The translations under genes and the position numbers were made by a program. 64,000 nucleotides of DNA from assembly GCA_022736715.1 (NCBI GenBank), contig DZDJ01000008.1, positions 37,529-101,528 on the forward strand. The letters are read 5' to 3'. This document shows, piece by piece, positions 55,256 to 64,000 of this stretch. The notes beneath the pieces are model-generated. The model made no database searches. It saw only the letters and a list, made by a program, of their open reading frames with translations, and was not told the origin of the DNA. The first letter of the stretch is position 1; each line of letters opens with the position of its first letter. Origin of the DNA: Edaphobacter aggregans (GTDB taxonomy: Bacteria > Acidobacteriota > Terriglobia > Terriglobales > Acidobacteriaceae).

Positions 55256-55381
55256 GGCAAGAGCAGAGTTATTGTGGGGTATACGCCTTTTGAAGGGAGT
55301 GCCCGGCCGCCGCTCCCTGTCGGTGGCACCGACTCAAGGCCTGTGGCTTCGTCCTGCACTGTCTTTGCTTTTGCTTTGGCC
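55256..55381 (+). repeat. Stop-codon-anchored dispersed repeat, copy C (3' of rsmB)
   Basis: TAA|GGCAAGAGCAGAG...CTTTTGAAGGGAGTGCCCGGCCGCCGCTCCC...CAAGGCCTGTGGCTTCGTCCTGCACTGTCTTTGCTTTTGCTTTGGCC, sense orientation directly after the rsmB stop (55253-55255). Confidence 0.85.
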
Positions 55382-55663
55382 CAGAAACGGCCGGGATGAT
55401 TACCACAGTGTTGCATTCTCTTCCTTTCCGAACCCCTTTCTTAATTTTTGGTTACAACACCTTCCTTTTGCCGGATTTCGATAACGGCAGTCTGTTGCCT
55501 CCTCATATAGTCGCAGCATAACGAGATCCAATGCGGAGTTGTGTCGGACAGGTGTCATGGTCTGATGATGCGCAAGCGATTGCCCTTTGGGGATGCGGAG
55601 CTTTGCAGCATCTGTTTCCGGGTGACGCACGGTTGGGTCTGAAGTCATTTTGCGGAGGGTGTT

Positions 55664-58600
55664 ATGAGGGCTGTATTAAATTTCTCTTGTTCGCGGCATG
55701 TCAGGATGTTTTTCATCCTTGTGGGAGTGCTTTATAGCACCTTCACTGCGGTGCATGCTGGAGCACAGTCGATTCAGGGGGACATCATCGGTACGGTACA
55801 CGATCAGAGCCAGGCTCTGGTCCCCGGTGCGACTGTCACGCTGACAAACCTTGACCAGGGTGTGATGCTCCGCGCTGTTTCCGATGTGCGCGGTGATTAT
55901 CACTTCCTCAACCTTACAGCGGGCCACTATGTTATCGCGGTGGAGGCAAAGGGTTTTCAGCCCTGGAGGACTGCCAGCCTTGTGTTGGCGGCGCGCCAGC
56001 AGTTGCGCATAGATGCGTCCCTGCTGGTCGGCAATATACAGCAGACAGTAAATGTTTCCGTCGGCGCACAGCCGATGATTAACACAGACGATGCGACGAT
56101 CAGTGCCGTATACAACTCCACCTTGATTGCGAACCTGCCGACGAACACACGCGCCAGTTCCAGTGGCACCAGCGCGTTGAACGTGCTGGGCACGCTGCCC
56201 GGCGTGCAGAGCGACAATGGCACTAACGGTTCTTTCTCGCTGCAGGGCGGCCTGCCGTTCCAGACCGAGGTCTCCGTGGATGGCATCACGGTGCAGAGCG
56301 CGACCGGAAATACTCCTCTCGGTAATGCCTTCCCTTCCAGCGAGTCCATTGCAGAGATGCGTGCCGACGGAGTGCAGAACGACGCGGAGTACGGCTCACC
56401 CGGTGAGGTCACGGTGACCACCAAGGGGGGGACCAACACGCCTCATGGCTCGCTTTTCTGGTACCACCAGAACGCGGCCTTCGACGCGATCCCCTATGCC
56501 TATCCGGCCATCCAGAAGAAGACGAAGCTGGTGGCGAACACCTTTGGCGGCAGCTTCGGCGGCCCGGTTGTGATTCCGCACCTCTACAACGGGCATGACC
56601 GCACCTTTATCTTCGGCACCTACGAAGGATGGCGCTATCCCAACTCGGGAACGTATTCCTACATGGTGCCCACGGCCGCGATGAAGCAAGGCGACTTTTC
56701 CGATTACACTGCCACGGGCTTTTCCGGGACGCTGATTGATCCTTTTACCGGCGGCACCTACGGCACGAAGTTGCCCAGCATCAGTCCGATCTCGCAGAAG
56801 CTTATGCAATTCTTCCCCGATCCTAACCTTGGCAATACGGGCATTTATAACGACAACGGAGGCGACAACTACCAGGTCAACAGGGACCAGAGCCGGAGTT
56901 CCAACCAGTTCGACGTGCGCGCGGACCAGTATTTTGGCAGTAATCAGAAGTTCCTGCTCTGGGGGCGTTACAGTTGGAAGAACCAGTCCTCGATCGATCC
57001 GCAGAAGCTGCTTGTTCCCGCTTCGCAGAACACAGGCAACTCGCGCGTGCTGAAGATCAGCGCCAACTATACCATCACGCCAAACCTGACCAACGAGACC
57101 AGCTACGGTTTCACGCGCTACCAGAGTGGTTCTGTGAATCCGTTCGATGGCAAAACCTTCACCCAGGGCCTCGGACTAAATGGGTTGCAGAACCTGTTCT
57201 TCAATGGTCTTCCTGAGCTGGACTTTTCGAGCAGTTTGAGCAACCTGAATGTGGGCCGCCTGAACTCGGTTTCGCAGTCCAATACCTACGACTACTCGGA
57301 CACGTTGTCCTGGTCGCGCGGCAGACATCTGATGAAGTTCGGCGTGGACGTCCAGACACTCCAGGCGGTCACACCGCTGGGTTTCTTTGGAGCAGACAAC
57401 TACGGTACTTTCTCGTTCAACAGTGGCAACAGTGGAGGCATTTTCACCGGCGTGGACTTTGCGGACCTTCTCCTCGGCCTGCCATTCCAGACCTACTACG
57501 ATGTGGTAAATCAGGACAACGACGGCTTGTCGGCCCACTACCATGCCTTCGCGCAGGACCAGTGGGTGGTTACTCCCTCGCTTGTCCTTTCTTACGGCAT
57601 ACGCTATGAGTTGCATCCGAGTTATCACGACGCGCATGGCGATATTGCCAACTTCGATCCTTCCTATGGGAAGAGCGGCGCAATTATCTATCCGGATGGG
57701 TTCTCCAAGCTGGTCTCGGTGTCCTCCATGCAGAGCGCGAACGCGTGTATGCCATTTGGGGCAACTACTGGCTCGACGATCAATGGAGCGCCCTGCATGC
57801 CTGTGCTCTCCAACAGCCAGGCCGGTCTCCCCACGGGCCTGAAACATTATCCCAAGCTGCGCTTCATGCCGCGCTTTGGTTTCGCGTGGCGCCCCTTTGG
57901 CAATAACAGGACGGCGGTCCGCGGCGGCTTTGGCGTGTACAACATCACACTGCTGGGCAGCAACTTTTACTCGCTGACCGGTACGGTGCAGTCGGACACT
58001 ACGCAATATTCCAACACCTATGACAGCACGACACACGCGGTCGGCTACCAGTGGCCGGCAATTTATGCGGGAGCCGGCAGTGGCGGGTGCACCACCTGCT
58101 ATGGCAAGGACTACTTTGGCACGGCCAACAGCATCAACTGGAAGGACCCCTATACCTACCAGTGGTCATTGAGTGTGGACCGTTCGCTGGGCCGGGGTTA
58201 TGCGGTGCGGCTCTCCTACATTGGCTCTACGACGCGCCACCTGGTATGGGCCCCGAACGAGAACACGCTGCCATTCTCCAGCACGGTTTCCGCTTACAAT
58301 CAGCCGTTGAGCGCACGCCGGTTCCCGAACTGGGGAGTCATCAATACCCGTGACACAGGAGCGGATTCCAGCTACCACTCTGCCCAGATTGAGGTAACAC
58401 ACCGTTACTCCTCAGGTCTGCAGCTTGACTCGATCTATACGTTCGCCAAGGCGCTGGCGGACAACCAGGGCGCGGCAGACAACAGCGGCTTTGCAGGGGA
58501 GTCTGGCGGCTCGCGTTCAACCTCCATCCTCGACCACAACATCGACTATGGCAACGTGTACGGCACGCGCCGCCACCTGTGGAACACCACGATGGTGTAT

Positions 58601-59221
58601 GACCTGCCTGTTGGCCGTGGGCGCAGATTTGGCGGCAATATGTCCCGCATTGCAGATATGCTTGTCGGTGGATGGCAGGTCTCGAACATCCTGCTGATGG
58701 AGACTGGCCCGTATATCTCGGCGTACTTTCCGGGCAGCCAGGGCGATCCTTCCGGTACAGGATCAGGCCTCAACAGTGATGCCAACGGGAATGCCCTCAC
58801 TGGGCGCCCCCAATATCCGGACCGCGTTCCTGGCGTCCCAATCGCGCCCAGAAACCGCACCCGCATGCAATGGCTGAATCCGGCCGCGATGACCTGCCCC
58901 GGCTATCCGAGCTGGACGCCAGGTACGCAATGCACCACGGGCAGTGGCAGAGGCCCGGCACCGCTTCCCATCGGCCGCTTCGGCAATGCTGGCGTGGGGT
59001 CAATCGAGGGGCCGGGATATATCAACCTGTCCAGTGGCCTTACCAAGTCCTTCCCTATCATGGGACGGTTCAAGATGCAGGTTCAGGGTACGTTCACCAA
59101 TGTGCTGAACCACACCAACCTGAGCACGCCAAACCTCAATGTAAGTTCGCCGCTATTCGGCCAGATCACGAGTAGCATGGGAGCCCGGACGGGCCAAGTC
59201 TCTGCGCGTCTGGACTTTTAG
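55664..59221 (+). CDS. TonB-dependent receptor, Oar-like, with N-terminal carboxypeptidase regulatory-like domain
   Basis: GDIIGTVHDQSQALVPGATVTLTNLDQGVMLRAVSDVRGDYHFLNLTAGHYVIAVEAKGFQ; plug; C-terminus TFTNVLNHTNLSTPNLN...TGQVSARLDF. Confidence 0.95.
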   Translation: MRAVLNFSCSRHVRMFFILVGVLYSTFTAVHAGAQSIQGDIIGTVHDQSQALVPGATVTLTNLDQGVMLRAVSDVRGDYHFLNLTAGHYVIAVEAKGFQPWRTASLVLAARQQLRIDASLLVGNIQQTVNVSVGAQPMINTDDATISAVYNSTLIANLPTNTRASSSGTSALNVLGTLPGVQSDNGTNGSFSLQGGLPFQTEVSVDGITVQSATGNTPLGNAFPSSESIAEMRADGVQNDAEYGSPGEVTVTTKGGTNTPHGSLFWYHQNAAFDAIPYAYPAIQKKTKLVANTFGGSFGGPVVIPHLYNGHDRTFIFGTYEGWRYPNSGTYSYMVPTAAMKQGDFSDYTATGFSGTLIDPFTGGTYGTKLPSISPISQKLMQFFPDPNLGNTGIYNDNGGDNYQVNRDQSRSSNQFDVRADQYFGSNQKFLLWGRYSWKNQSSIDPQKLLVPASQNTGNSRVLKISANYTITPNLTNETSYGFTRYQSGSVNPFDGKTFTQGLGLNGLQNLFFNGLPELDFSSSLSNLNVGRLNSVSQSNTYDYSDTLSWSRGRHLMKFGVDVQTLQAVTPLGFFGADNYGTFSFNSGNSGGIFTGVDFADLLLGLPFQTYYDVVNQDNDGLSAHYHAFAQDQWVVTPSLVLSYGIRYELHPSYHDAHGDIANFDPSYGKSGAIIYPDGFSKLVSVSSMQSANACMPFGATTGSTINGAPCMPVLSNSQAGLPTGLKHYPKLRFMPRFGFAWRPFGNNRTAVRGGFGVYNITLLGSNFYSLTGTVQSDTTQYSNTYDSTTHAVGYQWPAIYAGAGSGGCTTCYGKDYFGTANSINWKDPYTYQWSLSVDRSLGRGYAVRLSYIGSTTRHLVWAPNENTLPFSSTVSAYNQPLSARRFPNWGVINTRDTGADSSYHSAQIEVTHRYSSGLQLDSIYTFAKALADNQGAADNSGFAGESGGSRSTSILDHNIDYGNVYGTRRHLWNTTMVYDLPVGRGRRFGGNMSRIADMLVGGWQVSNILLMETGPYISAYFPGSQGDPSGTGSGLNSDANGNALTGRPQYPDRVPGVPIAPRNRTRMQWLNPAAMTCPGYPSWTPGTQCTTGSGRGPAPLPIGRFGNAGVGSIEGPGYINLSSGLTKSFPIMGRFKMQVQGTFTNVLNHTNLSTPNLNVSSPLFGQITSSMGARTGQVSARLDF

Positions 59222-59277
59222 GAGGGCCTGATTAGTCAATTCTGAGAAAGTTGATTTCAGGCATATTGAGACGGGCG

Positions 59278-59308
59278 GGCTTCAGTGTCTTGCAGGCACT
59301 GAAGCCCG
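59278..59308 (+). terminator. Hairpin terminator after TonB receptor
   Basis: GGGCTTCAGTG-TCTTGCAGG-CACTGAAGCCC then GTTCCATT. Confidence 0.65.
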
Positions 59309-59371
59309 TTCCATTATGACCAGCAGGCGGCACAGAAAATACGGCAAACAGCTCTGGAGTTCCCGGCCAGA

Positions 59372-59463
59372 GCAAAAGCAGTGAGAGTGTAAGACGAAGC
59401 CGCAGGACCTGGGCCTGCGCTTCCTCCAAAAGACGTACACCTCTCAGTGACTCTGCTTTTGCC
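59372..59463 (-). repeat. Stop-codon-anchored dispersed repeat, copy B (short variant)
   Basis: Minus strand TAA|GGCAAAAGCAGAGTCACTGAGAGGTGTACGTCTTTTGGAGGAAGCGCAGG...CCTGCGGCTTCGTCTTACACTCTCACTGCTTTTGC; about 29 nt shorter than copy A. Confidence 0.82.
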
Positions 59464-61674
59464 TTAAGGGGCGTCTTCAACGCAGCGAAAGCCAACAGTT
59501 CCGGAGCGGTCGTAAGCTGGAGCCATCAGCAGTAGCTTGCCGTGTTCGTCGTTACGGTAAGCTTGCGGAAAATACCAAATAGAGCCTTGCGGCTGATAGT
59601 CGCTGCCTCCGCGCAGAATGCCGGCGCGGGTATGCTCGTCCCTGTATTCATCTGTCCACTGCCAGACATTTCCGACCATGTCCAGTATGCCGAACGGACT
59701 TTTTCCGGCAGGTTGTGCATCGACGTCATCGGGAGCACCGAGAACGCGACCATGATGAGGAACAGGGACTGCATTCGTGTTCCATGTGTCACCCCAGGGA
59801 TAGATCCGGCCATCCGTTCCCTGGGCGGCATACTGCCATTCCCATTCATGTGGAAGCCGCTTCCCGGCCCAGGAGGCATAGGCGCGTGCATCTTCAATGG
59901 AAACCCAGGTGACAGGCTTGTTGGCCCATCCTTCCGGATAGGTTCCATTCTTCCAGTCACGCAGGAAGTTCAAAACATCCCTGGGCCGATAGTGCGATGC
60001 TTCGAGGAACTGCTTGAACTCGGCATTGGTGACGGGATATTTGTCCATGTAAAAAGCGTGGATATGCAGGGTATGTTCGTGGAAGCGGCGTGGTGCATCT
60101 TCCCACGGATATTGCACATCTACCCCAGCATCATTTCCACCTTCAATCTCAATCCCTCTTACCTTAAAAACAAATGTGGCTGCGGGAACCCTGACCATAC
60201 CTTTGGGTGCAGTGGAGGATGGTTTGGTGAGTGCTATCGGGACGATGTGCTGCGGAAGCGGACGCCATTCATTGGAAAAGCTCGAAAGTGGCGCCGCAGT
60301 CATAGCTTTCATGCGAGCCATGAGCTGCAGCATGGCCGCGTCCGGCTCCGTATCCGTTGCGAGTATTGCCCCAAATCCATGGGCCTCAATGGGGAAAGAC
60401 AAAACATCCAGTCCATGATGCCCTGGGAGGTCCTCATGGACTGGTTTCAGTTCGATGCCGTGGTAGAGATCAAAGTAACGCATTCCGGCCTGAGAAGTTA
60501 CTGTTATCTGCCGTCCGGACACGTCGTATTCATTTCGATTCACAAGAGTCCATACTGTTTGATGGCCCAGTGGCCAGCGGCTGGCAAAGATTCCGTAGCT
60601 GTGGGTCGGGTAAAGCGGTTCCCACGCCTTGCTGACCAAAAAGGGTGCGACACCACGCTCAAGAGTTGCCATACGCCGGGTAGCTTCCCCATCGCGGGGT
60701 GTGATTCCATTCCAGATTCCCCAGATGTTCTCCCAGCTTTCCCAGCCCACTCCGTTGAAGAATGCGAACTGAAGATCATCAGTCTTGTTGCGGTTCCACC
60801 GGTCAGAGATGTTGACCATATGGCGGGTTTCAAGCCATTTGTATCGGTCAATCTGCGGAGTGAAGGAAAAGACATAGTGGCCCCACGTCATCACATCCCA
60901 GGCGAGGGCCTCATCGGCCGGGGAGCTTTCGGGCTCAAAGGCCAGCGGGTGGTTGACCTTGTCCGCAGCCAGTGAAAATGCGAGTGGCACACCATCCTGT
61001 GTGTCCCCGTTGACGCCATCTGCATTGAGTTGCTTCATGAAGTCTGCAATCGCCTGCGGCCAGGGCCTGCCTGGATCGCGGGTCCCCTGGTCCCACATCA
61101 TCATCGGGAAGAGTACCCGGACGTGCCGTCGATGGAAGTCGGCAACCATCTGCTGCACGCCGGCTATGCCTCCAGGCATGGAACGAACCATGTCCAGTTG
61201 ATTGCGGTCATCGATTCCCATATTTGGGTAGGTTGACCACACCAGAACTGCATCGATACCACCGTACCTTTTTTCCAGGTCATCAAGGTAACGGTCGACG
61301 GTGTACTTGCCGGTGGCTGGATCGTACAAATAACGGTCCTGTACCATCATTTGTGGCTGGATGAAGCTTGACTGGATCCAGCGAAGCGCTGGCATGTCAT
61401 ACCGGGAGCTGTCGTAGCCGATACGGATCCTTCGTTCCATTCGCCAGTGCGTTACATCGTTCAACCAGGCTGCATGTGTTCCTTTTGGACATGGAGCGTA
61501 GCCGCCACTCAATGCAGCGGCATACGCAGTGCTGAGCGTCAGGCAATCGGGGGAGGGGATTTGCTCACCGGCTGGTCTGTAATGCGAGTCCTGCGCCTGT
61601 CCAGTAACAGCCAGGCCAAACATGGCAAGCAACGCACTTGTGAAAAGGAATTTTGATGTGTGAACGGCATTCAT
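59464..61674 (-). CDS. Exported fusion: N-terminal glycoside-hydrolase-like barrel + C-terminal SUMF1/FGE-like domain
   Basis: N-terminal half: VLVWSTYPNMGIDDRNQLDMVRSMPGG...FHRRHVRVLFPMMMWDQGTRDPG...NADGVNGDTQDGVPLAF. C-terminal half: MVRVPAATFVFKVRG...FYMDKYPVTNAEFKQFLEASHY...PVTWVSIEDARAYASWAGKRLPHEWEWQYAAQGTDGRIYPWGDTW...FGILDMVGNVWQWTDEYRDE...GILRGGSDY...GTVGFRCVED. Confidence 0.88.
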   Translation of the reverse strand: MNAVHTSKFLFTSALLAMFGLAVTGQAQDSHYRPAGEQIPSPDCLTLSTAYAAALSGGYAPCPKGTHAAWLNDVTHWRMERRIRIGYDSSRYDMPALRWIQSSFIQPQMMVQDRYLYDPATGKYTVDRYLDDLEKRYGGIDAVLVWSTYPNMGIDDRNQLDMVRSMPGGIAGVQQMVADFHRRHVRVLFPMMMWDQGTRDPGRPWPQAIADFMKQLNADGVNGDTQDGVPLAFSLAADKVNHPLAFEPESSPADEALAWDVMTWGHYVFSFTPQIDRYKWLETRHMVNISDRWNRNKTDDLQFAFFNGVGWESWENIWGIWNGITPRDGEATRRMATLERGVAPFLVSKAWEPLYPTHSYGIFASRWPLGHQTVWTLVNRNEYDVSGRQITVTSQAGMRYFDLYHGIELKPVHEDLPGHHGLDVLSFPIEAHGFGAILATDTEPDAAMLQLMARMKAMTAAPLSSFSNEWRPLPQHIVPIALTKPSSTAPKGMVRVPAATFVFKVRGIEIEGGNDAGVDVQYPWEDAPRRFHEHTLHIHAFYMDKYPVTNAEFKQFLEASHYRPRDVLNFLRDWKNGTYPEGWANKPVTWVSIEDARAYASWAGKRLPHEWEWQYAAQGTDGRIYPWGDTWNTNAVPVPHHGRVLGAPDDVDAQPAGKSPFGILDMVGNVWQWTDEYRDEHTRAGILRGGSDYQPQGSIWYFPQAYRNDEHGKLLLMAPAYDRSGTVGFRCVEDAP

Positions 61675-62648
61675 CGGATCGTCTCTTTTCCTGGACTGAC
61701 ATGATAATTGTGATGCCGAAGATCTGAGATCTTCTTCTCTACTTCATTGAGTGTGGGCATGGAGGTCTGAGCACCAGGCCTGGTTACGGAAAGTGCGGCT
61801 GCGACTGCGGCAAACCGGGCACTCTCCAGTGGCGTTCTGCCATGTAGAAGGCCGACGGCAAAGGCCCCATTAAATGCGTCTCCGGCAGCGGTCGTGTCGA
61901 CTGCGTTGACCTGTATCGCATCAATCTGTGCGGTCACTTCAGCCGTGGCCAGATAGGCCCCATCTGAGCCCATTTTTAATAAGACACCTGCCGGACCCTG
62001 TTTCAAGAGAGAGTGTGCGGTAGAGGCAGGAGGACTACTGTCTAATCCGGAAGAAGTACAGCCTGCATAATAGGATGCTTCCGTCTCATTGGGGGTGAAC
62101 CACTGCACACGCTGTAGAATTTCAGACGAAATATGCTGCGCCGGGGCAGGATCCAGAATTAGCGGAACCCCCTCCCGAAAGCAGACGTCAGCAAGATGCT
62201 CTACCGTCTCAATCGGAATCTCCAACTGCGTAAGAACCATGCCGGCATTGCGGATAATGTCCAAATGCAAATCGATATAACCGGGCGTCACATGCGCATT
62301 TGCCGCTGGAGTGGCAACGATACAATTGTCTCCGCCTGGAGTAACGATGATGACGGCCGCTCCAGAAGGTCCTTCTATTCTTTCAACGCCGCGCAGTCCG
62401 ACACCCGCACTTTTTAGATGCCTCCATAGTTGTTCTCCGAAAACATCGGAGCCCAGTTTTCCGATCATTTGCACTGGCCACCCAAGCTTTGCGACAGCAA
62501 CTGCCTGATTGGCTCCTTTCCCCCCGGGGTGCATTTGAAGGTCAATTCCTATGACAGTCTCTCCGGCAGAAGGAATATGGTTTGCGCGCGTGGCAAAGTC
62601 GAGATTGATGCTTCCCACAACAACGATTGGCTTTTTACCGGTCAACAT
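61671..62648 (-). CDS. rbsK: Ribokinase (PfkB family)
   Basis: PIVVVGSINLDFATRANHIPSAGETVIGIDLQMHPGGKGANQAVAVAKLGWPVQMIGKLGSD...VNAVDTTAAGDAFNGAFAVGLLHG; 4-bp overlap with the downstream fusion gene. Confidence 0.92.
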   Translation of the reverse strand: MLTGKKPIVVVGSINLDFATRANHIPSAGETVIGIDLQMHPGGKGANQAVAVAKLGWPVQMIGKLGSDVFGEQLWRHLKSAGVGLRGVERIEGPSGAAVIIVTPGGDNCIVATPAANAHVTPGYIDLHLDIIRNAGMVLTQLEIPIETVEHLADVCFREGVPLILDPAPAQHISSEILQRVQWFTPNETEASYYAGCTSSGLDSSPPASTAHSLLKQGPAGVLLKMGSDGAYLATAEVTAQIDAIQVNAVDTTAAGDAFNGAFAVGLLHGRTPLESARFAAVAAALSVTRPGAQTSMPTLNEVEKKISDLRHHNYHVSPGKETIR

Positions 62649-62703
62649 ATATCTCCCGTAATGTTCTCAGCAAAGTCGGCCCGTATAGACCACTTAATAA
62701 ATG

Positions 62704-63693
62704 TCAGAAAATTGGAGCCAGGGCGACAGCGGTCAGCCCAAACAAAAACAGAATGAACATCCAGGCGAGGAAGTTTCGTGACCGTTTGGATGCCGAGGAA
62801 AATTCACGCCATACAAAAACTCCCCATGCCGCAGAAATCATCGTCGCACCCTGTCCTATGGAATAGGAGACTGCCGGCCCGACAACATGCGCTTGAGAAG
62901 CCACAAAATTGAATACAGCTCCAGTGCACCAGAGCAGCCCTCCGAAGATGCCCCAGAGATGCCATCGAAAGCTCGCCTGGACATATCCGCTCATTGCAGC
63001 CGGAGCCTGGCCATCCAATGGCCGCCGCATGAGCAGGTAGTTCGCCGGGACCGAGCACAATGCTACACCAGTTGCAAAGTATATTGCGGTTGCATAGGGT
63101 CCAGGAGCACCGCTTCCGCTCATGGCTTTGGCAACGAATGGATAGAAGCTGCCCATAAGAAGCCCGGAGAGCACACTAATGACAATTCCACGGCGGCTCA
63201 TTGCAGGTGCGCTTCGTTCTCGCTCGCGGTAAGCGATGGCGTCGCAGACAATTGCCAGCAGAACGAGTGCAATTCCGCCAAAGAGCAGAAATGCGTTTCC
63301 ATTGGGCGATATGAGATAGCTGCTGAGTGCGCCGACGACCAGAGCGATTCCGATCCCCAGAGGAAAAGCGACTGCCAGACCTGCAATTTCAATTGCGGCA
63401 ACCAGTAACAGATTTGCCACGGTGAAGATGGCCCCACCAGATGCAGCTAAAAGTGAATGAGTGGAGGTCGTGTGCACTAAATCCGAAAAGACAGGACGGC
63501 CAGTTGAGCCAAAGCTGCCAAGAGATACGGACCAGAGACATGCACCCAGCACAAGGCCAATCACAAAGTCCCAGTAGAACAACTGAAACCTGTATTGAGG
63601 AACAATCTTGACTGTGTTGGCCCATGATCCCCAGCAAATCATGCTGATGATCATGAAAAAGAGGGCTATAGAATATGTTTCAGGCTGGTACAA
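62704..63693 (-). CDS. GRP-family sugar transporter (glucose/ribose uptake, 10-TM DMT superfamily)
   Basis: MYQPETYSIALFFMIISMICWGSWANTVKIVPQYRFQLFYWDFVIGLVLGACLWSVSLGS; multiple TMs; adjacent ribokinase. Confidence 0.83.
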   Translation of the reverse strand: MYQPETYSIALFFMIISMICWGSWANTVKIVPQYRFQLFYWDFVIGLVLGACLWSVSLGSFGSTGRPVFSDLVHTTSTHSLLAASGGAIFTVANLLLVAAIEIAGLAVAFPLGIGIALVVGALSSYLISPNGNAFLLFGGIALVLLAIVCDAIAYRERERSAPAMSRRGIVISVLSGLLMGSFYPFVAKAMSGSGAPGPYATAIYFATGVALCSVPANYLLMRRPLDGQAPAAMSGYVQASFRWHLWGIFGGLLWCTGAVFNFVASQAHVVGPAVSYSIGQGATMISAAWGVFVWREFSSASKRSRNFLAWMFILFLFGLTAVALAPIF

Positions 63694-63856
63694 AGTGAGG
63701 CTCCGAAAAAGACGTGAAATTCATCAAGCTTGCATATATGGGTGGAGTGCAAAGTCTGTCCCTGACTCAACACCACAGGACCAGACTTTTCACTCCACAG
63801 CCCCCTCTACAAAACGACAACATCCTCTGTGCCCTGCAATAACATCGCAAGGCACA

Positions 63857-64000
63857 TCAGAAGGACAGCTTCAATGAGACCTGCGTAATGCGTGCCTCGC
63901 GTGCCCCGGTCACTCCGCCAAACGGTATCCCATAGTTGCTTGGGCCAGACGTCTCCACTCCATTCCATTGGGAGTGATTGAAGGCATTGAAGGCATCTGC
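63857..64000 (-). CDS. TonB-dependent receptor, C-terminal 47 aa only (runs off right edge)
   Basis: Minus-strand frame open to window end: ADAFNAFNHSQWNGVETSGPSNYGIPFGGVTGAREARITQVSLKLSF*; matches the C-terminal pattern of the two complete receptors here. Not in the ORF track. Confidence 0.85.
   Translation of the reverse strand, partial: ADAFNAFNHSQWNGVETSGPSNYGIPFGGVTGAREARITQVSLKLSF

Noticed and set aside
55272-55484. 70-aa ORF MWGIRLLKGVPGRRSLSVAP... as a real small protein
   Set aside because: It lies inside repeat copy C; similarity to ORF 16680-16883 is explained by the repeat itself. Kept only as evidence for the repeat.
1-64000. CRISPR array, prophage, integrase or intact IS element
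   Set aside because: No regularly spaced repeats and no transposase, integrase or phage structural motifs in any of the translated ORFs.

Overview
64 kb of a GC-rich chromosome. The gene complement (Oar-like TonB receptors with an N-terminal carboxypeptidase-regulatory domain, CRTAC1, DUF1844, DUF3467, mDAP and KDO genes) suggests Acidobacteriota; this is inference, since no marker gene was searched. Three zones are visible. (1) About 0.9-16.7 kb: a LacI-associated sugar or sugar-acid utilisation locus with a CBM9-like protein, a DUF5107+TPR protein, two Tat-exported TIM-barrel proteins, an MFS transporter, an NAD-epimerase-like protein, a DHDPS-family aldolase and a TonB receptor. (2) About 16.9-55.3 kb: mostly envelope and housekeeping genes (kdsB, PBP1A, ribF, ygfZ, mtnP, dapF/ldcA/mpl, plsC, slipin, nfeD, surA-like, yhaM-like, aroC, def, fmt, rsmB) and two tRNAs (Met-CAT, Leu-TAG). 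(3) About 55.6-64 kb: a second carbohydrate locus with two TonB receptors (one cut by the window edge), a glycosidase-like/SUMF1 fusion, a ribokinase and a GRP-family transporter. Two coding regions that run off the window ends (ApbE on the left, a TonB receptor C-terminus on the right) are absent from the supplied ORF track. The most unusual signal is a dispersed non-coding repeat (three copies). Each copy starts directly after a stop codon in the sense orientation (TAR|GGCAARAGCAG...CTTTTGC). A fourth, unrelated 111-bp palindromic element is fused to a stop codon in the same way. No CRISPR array, rRNA, intact transposase or prophage was seen.
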